Origin: Patescibacterium sp964487795
GTDB taxonomy: Bacteria > Patescibacteriota > Patescibacteriia > Patescibacteriales > Patescibacteriaceae
Assembly: GCA_964487795.1 (NCBI GenBank)
Contig: CAZASI010000002.1
Coordinates: 186,001-250,000, forward strand
DNA: 64,000 nucleotides
Reading direction: 5' to 3'
The notes beneath the pieces were generated by a model that saw only the letters and a program-made list of their open reading frames with translations, made no database searches and was not told the origin of the DNA. The translations under genes and the position numbers were made by a program. Below, one piece after another: positions 22,763-30,753 of this stretch. Numbering within the stretch: position 1 is the stretch's first letter; the number at the start of each line of letters is the position of its first letter.

Positions 22763-23151
22763 AAGTTCTTATAAGTAGGCAAATATAGATTCCTAGATAG
22801 AAGTGACTCTAACGGAGGCTCGTTTAGGATAAATCACGCGTGTCTATATTATACGCTTAAGTTGACCATCTAATCTTTTGCATCCAACGGGCCTAACCAC
22901 ATGGTTTATCCTGGCAAATAGCTAAGGTGTATTCATCCTCAACTTTGAATAGTCGCGCTTTCGTAAGAACTTGCTTGAACAGGAGCGCTTATCGGTTGAT
23001 AAGGACTGTTCTTTTCGGGAGAGCGTTAGGGTGTAAATTCCTTAGCGCCTCCTAATTTAATTAGTTATTTGAAAAAATTGTTTCACCACTCATCCTTCCG
23101 CTTGGAGGATTGAGCTCGGAAAACCCTGAGCCAAGATGTTCAGGGTTTTTT
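22763..23151 (+). ncRNA. candidate structured noncoding RNA (about 390 nt)
   Basis: The stretch between two small genes has no plausible coding frame but is bounded by a promoter (22728-22756) and an intrinsic terminator (23121-23151). Visible helices: AGGATAAATC (22826-22835) with GGTTTATCCT (22903-22912); AATATAGA (22782-22789) with TCTATATT (22843-22850), which would cross the first as a pseudoknot; a nested hairpin GAACAG/CTGTTC (22977-23011) around CTTATC/GATAAG; and CTCATCC.. /GGAGGATTGAG (23090-23114). Some short pairings are expected by chance. I could not match it to tmRNA (no TTCGA arm), RNase P RNA (no GAGGAAAGTCC core), SRP or 6S RNA. Confidence 0.55.
23121..23151 (+). terminator. 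rho-independent terminator of the candidate RNA
   Basis: 9-bp perfect stem AAACCCTGA (23121-23129) with TCAGGGTTT (23140-23148), then T run to 23151. Confidence 0.9.
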
Positions 23152-23157
23152 GCTACC

Positions 23158-23186
23158 TTGACATTAAATGCAAAAATCGATACATT
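23158..23186 (+). promoter_or_regulatory. sigma70-type promoter of the 116-aa orphan
   Basis: -35 TTGACA (23158-23163), 17-bp spacer, -10 TACATT (23181-23186). Confidence 0.6.
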
Positions 23187-23224
23187 CAATAATAAACTTT
23201 CGTACATTAAAAGGAGACTATAAC

Positions 23225-23575
23225 ATGGTTTGGATAAAAAATATTACCCCGAAACCCTTTCTCGAACTTTCGAATTTCTCAGGAACTTACGTAACCGTAG
23301 AAATATTCAAAAACGGCGACAAACATGAGACACGATTAATTTCAGGCCAACTAAGTAGCTTTGATGAGAGCAACAAAGAAAATCCAACGTTACTATTTAT
23401 ATCACGTTCAGGCGCATCATTCGTATTGCACGCTAATATGTATGACGGACGGGAAAACAAAGAATACTGGTTCTTAAATAGGATGTCAGCTCCTCCGGGA
23501 CTTGATGATTTTGAAGAAGGCGTTCTTATATACTCCGTAGAGCAGCTTATTGCTACTGCCACTCATACTGAATGA
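23225..23575 (+). CDS. hypothetical protein (116 aa)
   Basis: 116 residues from the ATG at 23225, chosen because AAAAGGAG lies 8 nt upstream; an in-frame ATG at 23168 has no site and lies over the promoter. The protein alternates hydrophobic and polar residues (FSGTYVTVEIFKNGDKHETR, TLLFISRSGASFVLH), as in a small beta domain, with an acidic C-terminal third. No family recognised. Converges on tgt with a 13-nt gap. Confidence 0.7.
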   Translation: MVWIKNITPKPFLELSNFSGTYVTVEIFKNGDKHETRLISGQLSSFDESNKENPTLLFISRSGASFVLHANMYDGRENKEYWFLNRMSAPPGLDDFEEGVLIYSVEQLIATATHTE

Positions 23576-23588
23576 TTCACTGAAATAG

Positions 23589-24737
23589 TTATTTTATATT
23601 ATTTCTAATCTCTTCCATTAGTCTCAAATAAAACTCAAGGTTATTAAGAGTAGCGAGCCGTTTACCCAGCGGCTCGTTTATTTTAAACAGATAGTTTAGA
23701 TATGAACGCGACAGACTTCGTAATTCCGAAATCTTTGAATCTGCACTAACAACTTTTTTGTCATTAACAAATTTTGCATTTGTTATTGTCAGAGTATCGT
23801 AAAAAGATTTAGTGGCTTTAGTTTTTGAATTTAATAATTTTTTTATTTGACTGGAGGTTTTTTTATTCCAAGAAAATAATCTACCGTGTCTTCCCTCTCG
23901 TGTTGGAATAACACAATCAAACATATCAACGCCGCGCTTTACCGCCTCAATAATATTTTCAGGATATCCTACGCCCATAAGATAGCGCGGTTTATCTTTA
24001 GGCAAGGCCTCTACTGTGTAATCAAGCACTGTATACATTTCAACCTCAGTCTCCCCTACTGCCAACCCACCGATATTATATCCATCAAAGTTTAGCGCAG
24101 ATAATTCCGCGGCGCTTTTAAGACGTAAATCTTTTTCAGTACCGCCTTGTACCACCGCAAACACTAAAGGTTTTTTACCTTTTAATTTTTTGTAATATTG
24201 TTTAGTACGTTTTGCCCAAGCGCTCGTCATATCAACTGATTGTTCAAGATATTTTCGTTTAGCGGGCAGAGCAACACATTCATCCAACACAACTGCGATA
24301 TCAACTCCTAAATCGGTTTGAATCTGTAATGATCTCTCCGGCGTCAAATAATGTTTGGAGCCGTCAACATATGAAGAAAATCCAACACCTTTTTCCGTTA
24401 ACTCTACCAAGCTTTTCCCACTCTTTGTTTTAGCAGCTCCTAAAGAAAAAACTTGAAAGCCGCCGGAGTCTGTTAAAATCGCGCCTTGCCAATTCATAAA
24501 CTTATGAAGTCCACCCCATTTTTTTATAAACTTCTCACCGGGACGGAGCATCAAATGATAGGTATTTGATAAAAGTATTGGCGAGCCGAGTTGACGAACA
24601 TCATCAGTTGAAGCGAACTTAATTGTGCCTTGTGTCGCCACCGGCATAAAAAACGGAGTTTCTAAAACGCCGTGCCCGGTTTTTAGCCGGCCGCGACGCG
24701 CTTTAGTTTTTTTACTATTTCTTAAAACTTTAAACAT
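23589..24737 (-). CDS. tgt: tRNA-guanine transglycosylase, zinc site lost
   Basis: 382 residues. Core TGT features are intact: TPFFMPVATQGTIK, general base Asp90 (ILTDSGGFQVFSLG), VVQGGT, and nucleophile Asp274 (DMFDCVIPTREGRHGRLF). The C-terminal zinc motif is not: the CxCxxC stretch of bacterial TGT aligns with DSKISELRS (333-341), giving Ser334, Ile336, Leu339, and the distal His of IHNL is Asn365 (LNNL). About 25 Lys-rich residues are inserted just before (290-320). The enzyme exchanges the wobble guanine of GUN tRNAs for queuine or preQ1. Downstream of the surface protein gene by 31 nt. Confidence 0.93.
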   Translation of the reverse strand: MFKVLRNSKKTKARRGRLKTGHGVLETPFFMPVATQGTIKFASTDDVRQLGSPILLSNTYHLMLRPGEKFIKKWGGLHKFMNWQGAILTDSGGFQVFSLGAAKTKSGKSLVELTEKGVGFSSYVDGSKHYLTPERSLQIQTDLGVDIAVVLDECVALPAKRKYLEQSVDMTSAWAKRTKQYYKKLKGKKPLVFAVVQGGTEKDLRLKSAAELSALNFDGYNIGGLAVGETEVEMYTVLDYTVEALPKDKPRYLMGVGYPENIIEAVKRGVDMFDCVIPTREGRHGRLFSWNKKTSSQIKKLLNSKTKATKSFYDTLTITNAKFVNDKKVVSADSKISELRSLSRSYLNYLFKINEPLGKRLATLNNLEFYLRLMEEIRNNIK

Positions 24738-24768
24738 AATTATTTATAACCCGTAGCCCGGCGAAGGG

Positions 24769-26676
24769 TTACTGGATAATACCAGTTGTATCAGCGATAT
24801 CATCTTTTTCCAATTTTGTAGTCTGAGCTTTTAAGATTTGCGAAACCGCGTAGGCTGTTTGATTATCATTGCCTTCAAGTGTGGTTCCGGAAACCAAGAC
24901 CAACAATTTATTACGATCGCTAGCTCGTGGTTTAAGACTAATACTGAACTGAGCTTGAACGCTTGCAGCAGACAAAGGTAATCGACCAATCATCCAGCTC
25001 ACTTCATTTGTGTCTTGATTATATTCAAGTGTTCCTGCGTCAGCTTGATCTTTGCCATCCCACTCAAGATAATCCGGTAATTTTGTTGTTACTTTTAAGC
25101 CGGCTAATTCATGTAAAGAGTTCGTAATTTTCCAATATACTTTAAAGGTTGTTGTTTGTCCGGCTTGCGGAGGAAGCGGACCCGTACCTACTGCAATATT
25201 ATCTTCATCAAAGTAACGAACGGATTCATCAAGCAACACATCCGAATTTAACTTAATAGTGAGTTGATTAGATCGATTATTTTCATTATCACTTGAGAGT
25301 TCTTCTGCTTTTCCGCCAATGGCAAACTGTGCATAGCTTTTAATCTCAAAGCTGCGAATCAGACTTGATTCGTTAACAGCACGAACGGGAATAGTAAATT
25401 CGATACTGCCTTCTTGGTTTTTTGATAATGCTTTTAATTCCGGCACTTCATCTTTAGTCCAAACAATTGTTCGGCCCGTGACCTTGCCGTTATTGGCATC
25501 AACTAATTTCCTCCAATCAAGCGCTTCGCCGTCAAGTACTGCCATGACAATAACGTCATTCATTGGCTGCTCACCTTTATTCACATACGAGATTGAATAA
25601 TTGATTGTTTCTCCAAAATCAATCCCTTGATCAGATGCCTCGCCATTCGCGGCCAGCGTAAGGTTTAAAGAATTTTTAACAATCTCAATATCAAATGACC
25701 GTTCTTCGAAAACATACTCTTTGCCGCTCGCTTCATCTTTATAAGCAAAACTGATCTTGAGAGTTTCTTTATCATTTTTTTTATCGGTAAATTTGAACTT
25801 GAACGCTGCGCTCTTTTTTTCATCCTTTAATTCAGAAACAGTAAATGTTCCGGGTTCAGTCATTTCTATTCCCGCGCCATAATCTGTTTTTGGGAATTCA
25901 AGATTATCTATGACTGGAAACCGAACAACGAAGTTTTGAATAAATGTTTTTTCCAATGGCTTGTACGCAACTAACAGCTCGGTATCTTGCCCTACCAATA
26001 TACTTGTCGGAGCGCTCGCCTCTATTTCAAAGCCAGAACTTTTCAATACAATGTCGTGACTGGCTGATTTTTTAAATTCGCTTGTAAGCCCAGCCGGACG
26101 ATATGATAAATCGGCAAACACTATATTCGAAGCGCCAACAGGAGCAATCATTCGCCCGCTTACTGTGACTTTGCCACTAGCGAATTGACGCAAATCTGAC
26201 AATTGCCATCTGTTGTTATCCTCGCTTGCTGCCGGCTCACTTGATTCAAAAATAAAATTTTCGGGATATGTTAATTGCAGTGTCAATCCTTCCAGGGCTT
26301 GAGACTCCTGATTTTTATAATCTATCGTATACTCAAAGGTTTCGTTGGCACTTAAATTATCAGGCGCGCTTATATTGATATCAACGACATTCATATCAGC
26401 TCCTCTTTGAACAAACCAATAATAAGCGCCCGCACCGAGAGCCCCTACAATTATCAAATAAAAAGCTATAATACCCATCCAGGTAAAGAAACCTCGTTTT
26501 GGTTTGATCATAACCTCTTTGACATTAACACGTTTGCCGTTTTCATCTTCAAAAATTTCTGAGAGACTTTCATCAATCGTGGCCTTACTGACAGATCCGT
26601 TTAAATAACGATCAAAAGATTTGTCGCTATTTTGCGGAATTGGACTCGATGTAAAATTTTTGTTTTTTTTGGGCAT
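24769..26676 (-). CDS. surface protein with immunoglobulin-like (DUF11-type) repeats
   Basis: 635 residues. A cytoplasmic N terminus of about 68 residues precedes one membrane helix (about 70-90). The rest is extracellular and consists of several beta-sandwich repeats resembling DUF11/CARDB: ...TFEYTIDYKNQESQALEGLTLQL..., INYSISYVNKGEQPMNDVIV, TFKVYWKITNSLHELAGLKV. No LPxTG or S-layer motif is seen. Starts 1 nt after the DUF4012 gene stop, so the two are likely co-expressed. Role in adhesion is inferred. Confidence 0.75.
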   Translation of the reverse strand: MPKKNKNFTSSPIPQNSDKSFDRYLNGSVSKATIDESLSEIFEDENGKRVNVKEVMIKPKRGFFTWMGIIAFYLIIVGALGAGAYYWFVQRGADMNVVDINISAPDNLSANETFEYTIDYKNQESQALEGLTLQLTYPENFIFESSEPAASEDNNRWQLSDLRQFASGKVTVSGRMIAPVGASNIVFADLSYRPAGLTSEFKKSASHDIVLKSSGFEIEASAPTSILVGQDTELLVAYKPLEKTFIQNFVVRFPVIDNLEFPKTDYGAGIEMTEPGTFTVSELKDEKKSAAFKFKFTDKKNDKETLKISFAYKDEASGKEYVFEERSFDIEIVKNSLNLTLAANGEASDQGIDFGETINYSISYVNKGEQPMNDVIVMAVLDGEALDWRKLVDANNGKVTGRTIVWTKDEVPELKALSKNQEGSIEFTIPVRAVNESSLIRSFEIKSYAQFAIGGKAEELSSDNENNRSNQLTIKLNSDVLLDESVRYFDEDNIAVGTGPLPPQAGQTTTFKVYWKITNSLHELAGLKVTTKLPDYLEWDGKDQADAGTLEYNQDTNEVSWMIGRLPLSAASVQAQFSISLKPRASDRNKLLVLVSGTTLEGNDNQTAYAVSQILKAQTTKLEKDDIADTTGIIQ

Positions 26677-26677
26677 A

Positions 26678-28972
26678 TTATGGCTTATAAAATAGAACTG
26701 AACTAAAGAAATCTTTATCTAATGCTTGGGTGATCTCGGCGCCATTCTGATTGATTAAGAGATTACTCGGATAATTCCACAAATTCTTCCAACCATTGGC
26801 GATTCTCAGTTTTGAAACAAGGGTTGTATTAAGATCCCCCGGCTGCTTTTGAACCAAAAAATTATAATGATAACTCTCTTGATTTTTGAAATTCATCATT
26901 ACCCTATCTGTCCAACTTAAGTCCTTCTTTTCTGCAAATCCAAAGGGCAATTCATATATAAATTCAAGCTCTTCGGTCTCTCCCGGATCAACCATCGACC
27001 AATTGGCAAATACCGTTTTGCCGTTTTCTGTATATATTTTTGTGTTTGAAGCGGCATCAGTTACTGCTTCGTTTTCAGCTTTTAAATCAGGATCTTGATC
27101 CCACGCCGCATCAGGTGTTTCAAAATAGGAAGCGTCGGGTTGTCTGAATCCTTTTGCGGAAATAAGTCGAGCTCCTTCCGGGACATACACGCGAATCCAA
27201 GCAACATTTCGTACACCAACAAACGCTTGATTTTTTTCGCCGCTATGCGCTCGTTCAAGCTTTAGAGTATCAATTATTCGACCATCAGGCAAGATTTGAG
27301 AATCATGCGTTATAGTTTTTTGTATGACTCTGTCTGTTTTTTGTCCGCCAATATTTGTTGAACTAACCATCAGATAGTCACCACTAGTTTTTTTAATGCC
27401 GCCATCCCAACCAAATTCTTCAACCGAAGCTTGTAATTCACGGTCATTGAGGTATACGAGAATTTGTTTCTCCTCAAAACTCTTTTCTAATAATCCAATC
27501 AAAGCAAAAGTTTTTTCAGCGTTCATATTCTTTGGTAAGTCCTCCATCAGTTTTGAAATTAAATCACCTATAATCTTTTTTGGTTCCACGGTAACCTGAG
27601 GTTTTTGCTCAGAAAAAGTTTGGGTGACTTCCCAAAAATTTTTCGCGTCAATCACAACACCATAATCTTTGGTCATATCAACAGGACCGTGTATCTCAAG
27701 TAATCGTTCGACAACTGTTGGCGTTAGACTAATAACGCCGTCGACCGTCGGACCGTCGCTTTTTTCATAAAACCACTGGATCTTTTTGGCACTGCTCGGC
27801 CAATCAGGCCACCAGTTTGAATCCCAAAAATGCCACAATGGATTTAAGAGCCATAACGGTTTTGGTGCAACAATAAATTCACTCATTCCCGCTTCAGTGT
27901 CGTAGGTTCCGCCTTTGGGAACGCTTAGTTTCTTAATTTCTCCTCGGCTAAAATCAACCAATGCATAACTGCCCATAAACCCGCCCGGTCCTCGTTGTTC
28001 TGAATTATTTTGAAAGACAAGCAGATAACGTTTATCAATTTGTTCTCCTAAAAAGATTGAGGCTTGTTTAGATAGTTTTGCTGCTTCAGACAAACTCGGA
28101 GCCATAAGTTCGGCTTGTTTACGCAATCGTATAAACTGTTCACGATATTGTTCCGGCAAAGTATCCGCATTAATTGCTTTGAGCTCTTTAGCTAAGGCAT
28201 CTGCGTCTTCGGCCGCAGGAGCGGTAAGAGCACCAAAACGATCAAGAAAAGAAAGAATATTTGAGTTGGCAACCGGAGTAATTGCGGAAGCCAAGTCAGC
28301 GCCCAAACGCGCTGAAAGACGACCGGCTGCTAAGATATGTCTGCTCTCCCCTGCCAATCGAAATGTTGAATCCGGAACTAAACCAACAAGATCGAGCAGC
28401 GTTTTATTTATCTCCGATAAATCATTTTGTGCTTGCAAAAAATTCTCAGTCGCTTGATTAAAAGCAAGTTGCGCTTCATTATAATTTTGCTTTTCTATAA
28501 AAGACTTACCCGAGAACAAACTGGCAAAAGCTTCAGAACTTTTTTCTGTTACTGAATTTTTAATGGCGTCAAGATGAGTAAAGACCGAGTACACAACAAA
28601 GGGCGCAGCTAGTAAGCAAAGCAACAGAACAAAATTAAGTAACTTAAAATACGTTGAATGCGGACGCAGACTCGGCTTGGCGATAGCTTTGATTTCTCGC
28701 TCAATCCCCTTGTCTACTCTCTCTTGTGTTTTTGACCAATACTGTTTGAAGGAAATTGTATTTTTTGTGCGGATGATTAACAACCCGAGTTGTAGAACCA
28801 AACCAAAAAGTATTTGGACAAAACGATATATGCTATAGCCAAACGCCTTAATAATACGCAGTGCCGTAAGATCTTCCCAGGCTGAAAAACCCCGACGAAT
28901 CGGTTTTTGTTTTGGACGCAAGTCAATCACGGCTGGCGTGTGGTGTTTAGGTTGTCTCCAATACTCGTTCAT
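26678..28972 (-). CDS. DUF4012 domain membrane protein
   Basis: 764 residues. A cytoplasmic N terminus with possible amphipathic helices (40-70) is followed by a membrane helix near 113-133, then a long extracellular domain. The DUF4012 signature is LVFQNNSEQRGPGGFMGSYA followed by VDFSRGEIKKL. A paralogue lies at 44530-46434. DUF4012 proteins are frequent in CPR and Actinobacteria near glycosyltransferases; some relatives resemble LytR-CpsA-Psr-like glycan ligases, but no function is proven. The start overlaps the GT4 gene by 26 bp. Confidence 0.85.
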   Translation of the reverse strand: MNEYWRQPKHHTPAVIDLRPKQKPIRRGFSAWEDLTALRIIKAFGYSIYRFVQILFGLVLQLGLLIIRTKNTISFKQYWSKTQERVDKGIEREIKAIAKPSLRPHSTYFKLLNFVLLLCLLAAPFVVYSVFTHLDAIKNSVTEKSSEAFASLFSGKSFIEKQNYNEAQLAFNQATENFLQAQNDLSEINKTLLDLVGLVPDSTFRLAGESRHILAAGRLSARLGADLASAITPVANSNILSFLDRFGALTAPAAEDADALAKELKAINADTLPEQYREQFIRLRKQAELMAPSLSEAAKLSKQASIFLGEQIDKRYLLVFQNNSEQRGPGGFMGSYALVDFSRGEIKKLSVPKGGTYDTEAGMSEFIVAPKPLWLLNPLWHFWDSNWWPDWPSSAKKIQWFYEKSDGPTVDGVISLTPTVVERLLEIHGPVDMTKDYGVVIDAKNFWEVTQTFSEQKPQVTVEPKKIIGDLISKLMEDLPKNMNAEKTFALIGLLEKSFEEKQILVYLNDRELQASVEEFGWDGGIKKTSGDYLMVSSTNIGGQKTDRVIQKTITHDSQILPDGRIIDTLKLERAHSGEKNQAFVGVRNVAWIRVYVPEGARLISAKGFRQPDASYFETPDAAWDQDPDLKAENEAVTDAASNTKIYTENGKTVFANWSMVDPGETEELEFIYELPFGFAEKKDLSWTDRVMMNFKNQESYHYNFLVQKQPGDLNTTLVSKLRIANGWKNLWNYPSNLLINQNGAEITQALDKDFFSSVLFYKP

Positions 28973-30110
28973 AGATTTGTGTTGTTAAACGAGCGCATTC
29001 CCACCAGTCATAGAGTTTAACGCGTTCATAACCCTTTTGGATCAGCTGCTGACGCAAATCATCATTATCTAGAAAAAAATCAATGGTTCCTTCTAATTCA
29101 ACTTCGTTAACTGGATTAATATACAAGGCGGCGTCCCCCAACACTTCCGGTAAACATGTGGCACTCGAGCTGATGACCGGGCAACCGCGCGACATCGCTT
29201 CAAGCGGAGGCAAGCCGAAGCCTTCATAGCGTGACGGAAAAACATAAGCTGCGGCATGCTTGAACAAAACTTCTAATTCTCGATCAGGAACATAACCCGG
29301 AAAAATTACAGCTTCTGACGCATTATCTTTAGCAAACTTTTTTAAACGAGCATAAAAATAATCTTCCTTACCAACTAAGACAAGTTTTAAGTCGGATCGC
29401 TTTCGATGAAGTTTATTAAAAACTTTAATTAAAAATTCAAGATTTTTATGCGGGTAGGCGTTTCCAACATACAATAAATATGGTTCTAAAATACAATAAT
29501 CAGATAAAATCTCATCGGGATTTAGTTTGGCGGCGAATAAGGTGTCATGTCCACCTGATAAATTAGCCACGCCTTCATATGTTACTTCTATCTTTGAAGG
29601 ATTAACCTTGAACTGATTGATTATATCGTCCTTGGTATATTTAGAAATTGCAATAATTTTTTTTGCCCGCCACACGGCCAGTTTGATGCCAATGCGATAA
29701 CCCATATTTTTTATCCAATACAAAATCGGCCCAAGCGTCGTCGCCCTCATTGTTGGAAAGCGAGTTAAAATTAAATCATGGATCGTAACAACAAACTTTG
29801 TCGGGCAGAAAACCGGAACGTTAAAATGCGGAAAATGCATCAGATCAAGCTTTTCACGAAAAATAATAAACGGCATTTTTAATTGCTCTGCCAAGCTATA
29901 CCAACGAACGTCCGCTAATACTTTTTTGTGCCGTGGATGATCGGAGTGAAATTCATCAAAATTATCCTTACTTAAAAAAATTATATATTCGTTCTCACGA
30001 TCTATTTTTAAAACATTATCAACCACTTCTTGAGTATAACGACCCAGGCCCTTGCCTAAAGGACCGTAAAAACGAGCGTCAATTCCTATTCGAAAACGCT
30101 TTTTTTCCAT
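28947..30110 (-). CDS. glycosyltransferase family 4
   Basis: 387 residues from MEKKRFRIGIDARF. GT-B features: GPLGKGLGRYTQEVVDNV near the start, TIHDLI, ISKYTKDDIINQFKV, LLYVGNAYPHKNLEFLI, and the E-x7-E motif in SRYEGFGLPPLEAMSRGCPVI. The ATG at 30110 is preferred because a TATAAT box (30117-30122) ends 6 nt before it, making a leaderless mRNA; an upstream frame of 41 residues looks noncoding. First gene of the unit GT4-DUF4012-surface protein-tgt. Confidence 0.93.
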   Translation of the reverse strand: MEKKRFRIGIDARFYGPLGKGLGRYTQEVVDNVLKIDRENEYIIFLSKDNFDEFHSDHPRHKKVLADVRWYSLAEQLKMPFIIFREKLDLMHFPHFNVPVFCPTKFVVTIHDLILTRFPTMRATTLGPILYWIKNMGYRIGIKLAVWRAKKIIAISKYTKDDIINQFKVNPSKIEVTYEGVANLSGGHDTLFAAKLNPDEILSDYCILEPYLLYVGNAYPHKNLEFLIKVFNKLHRKRSDLKLVLVGKEDYFYARLKKFAKDNASEAVIFPGYVPDRELEVLFKHAAAYVFPSRYEGFGLPPLEAMSRGCPVISSSATCLPEVLGDAALYINPVNEVELEGTIDFFLDNDDLRQQLIQKGYERVKLYDWWECARLTTQIYERVLETT

Positions 30111-30116
30111 GAATAC

Positions 30117-30122
30117 ATTATA
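30117..30122 (-). promoter_or_regulatory. -10 box giving a leaderless GT4 mRNA
   Basis: TATAAT on the minus strand with 6 nt to the ATG; the -35 region is weak. Confidence 0.5.
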
Positions 30123-30137
30123 GCATGAAGCCAAACT

Positions 30138-30167
30138 TAAAAGCCGCCGTATATATACGAGCGGCCT
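30138..30167 (-). terminator. rho-independent terminator
   Basis: GCCGC/GCGGC plus CGTATA/TATACG stem with one unpaired A, followed by CTTTT on the minus strand, downstream of the 155-aa membrane protein gene. Confidence 0.7.
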
Positions 30168-30198
30168 TTGAGTTAGATTCTTATCTTGTAAGGTACTT

Positions 30199-30666
30199 TT
30201 ATTCTTCTTTTTGTTCTTCAGGTTTTTTTGCAAAAAGAAAAAGAATTAGATTAATAATTGCGAGACCGATCATGAGCCAAATAATCACCTTGTTAATAGT
30301 ATGAAATGAGTTTGCTCCGCTTGAACCAATCACTTCATATAATGATATATTATTCATGTATGGCAAGACTCCGAAATTCAAATACAGAGCCATTATGCAG
30401 GCAAAGAGTGCATTAAATATAATGGCTGCACTTTTTTCTCTTACTATTAAGCAATCAACGGAGGAGCAAAAAATAAATGCAACACAGCTGCCAATAATAG
30501 CCCAGTGAAAGAACAAGCCATTTGAAGTCAAATTGCCAAACGAATTATATGCAAAAGCATAAAAATCAATAAGCATTAATACTGCGATGATTGAATATAT
30601 GATAACTCGCCCATGTCCATAACGCGAATTATTGAAACTATCGGCTTGTGCCTGATCAAATGTCAT
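30199..30666 (-). CDS. hypothetical four-helix membrane protein (155 aa)
   Basis: 155 residues with four hydrophobic segments (about 20-40, 50-72, 80-100, 122-145) and a charged C terminus (KKPEEQKEE). No family recognised. A strong GAGGAGGG site precedes the ATG; a promoter lies at 30725-30753 and a terminator at 30138-30167, so it is a stand-alone unit inside the glycan region. Confidence 0.7.
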   Translation of the reverse strand: MTFDQAQADSFNNSRYGHGRVIIYSIIAVLMLIDFYAFAYNSFGNLTSNGLFFHWAIIGSCVAFIFCSSVDCLIVREKSAAIIFNALFACIMALYLNFGVLPYMNNISLYEVIGSSGANSFHTINKVIIWLMIGLAIINLILFLFAKKPEEQKEE

Positions 30667-30724
30667 GCGACTACCCTCCTCTTATTTTATGATTATTTTT
30701 AAAGAAACATATTTTATTACAAAC

Positions 30725-30753
30725 ACTTTAAAATCAAACTACTGCTTTGTCAA
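30725..30753 (-). promoter_or_regulatory. sigma70-type promoter of the 155-aa membrane protein
   Basis: Minus strand: -35 TTGACA (30748-30753), 17-bp spacer, -10 TAAAGT (30725-30730). The -35 lies inside the last codons of the upstream gene. Confidence 0.55.

Noticed and set aside
22763..23151. tmRNA or RNase P RNA
   Set aside because: Size fits, but the tRNA-like 3' arm with TTCGA and CCA, and the GAGGAAAGTCC-type core, are not seen on either strand.
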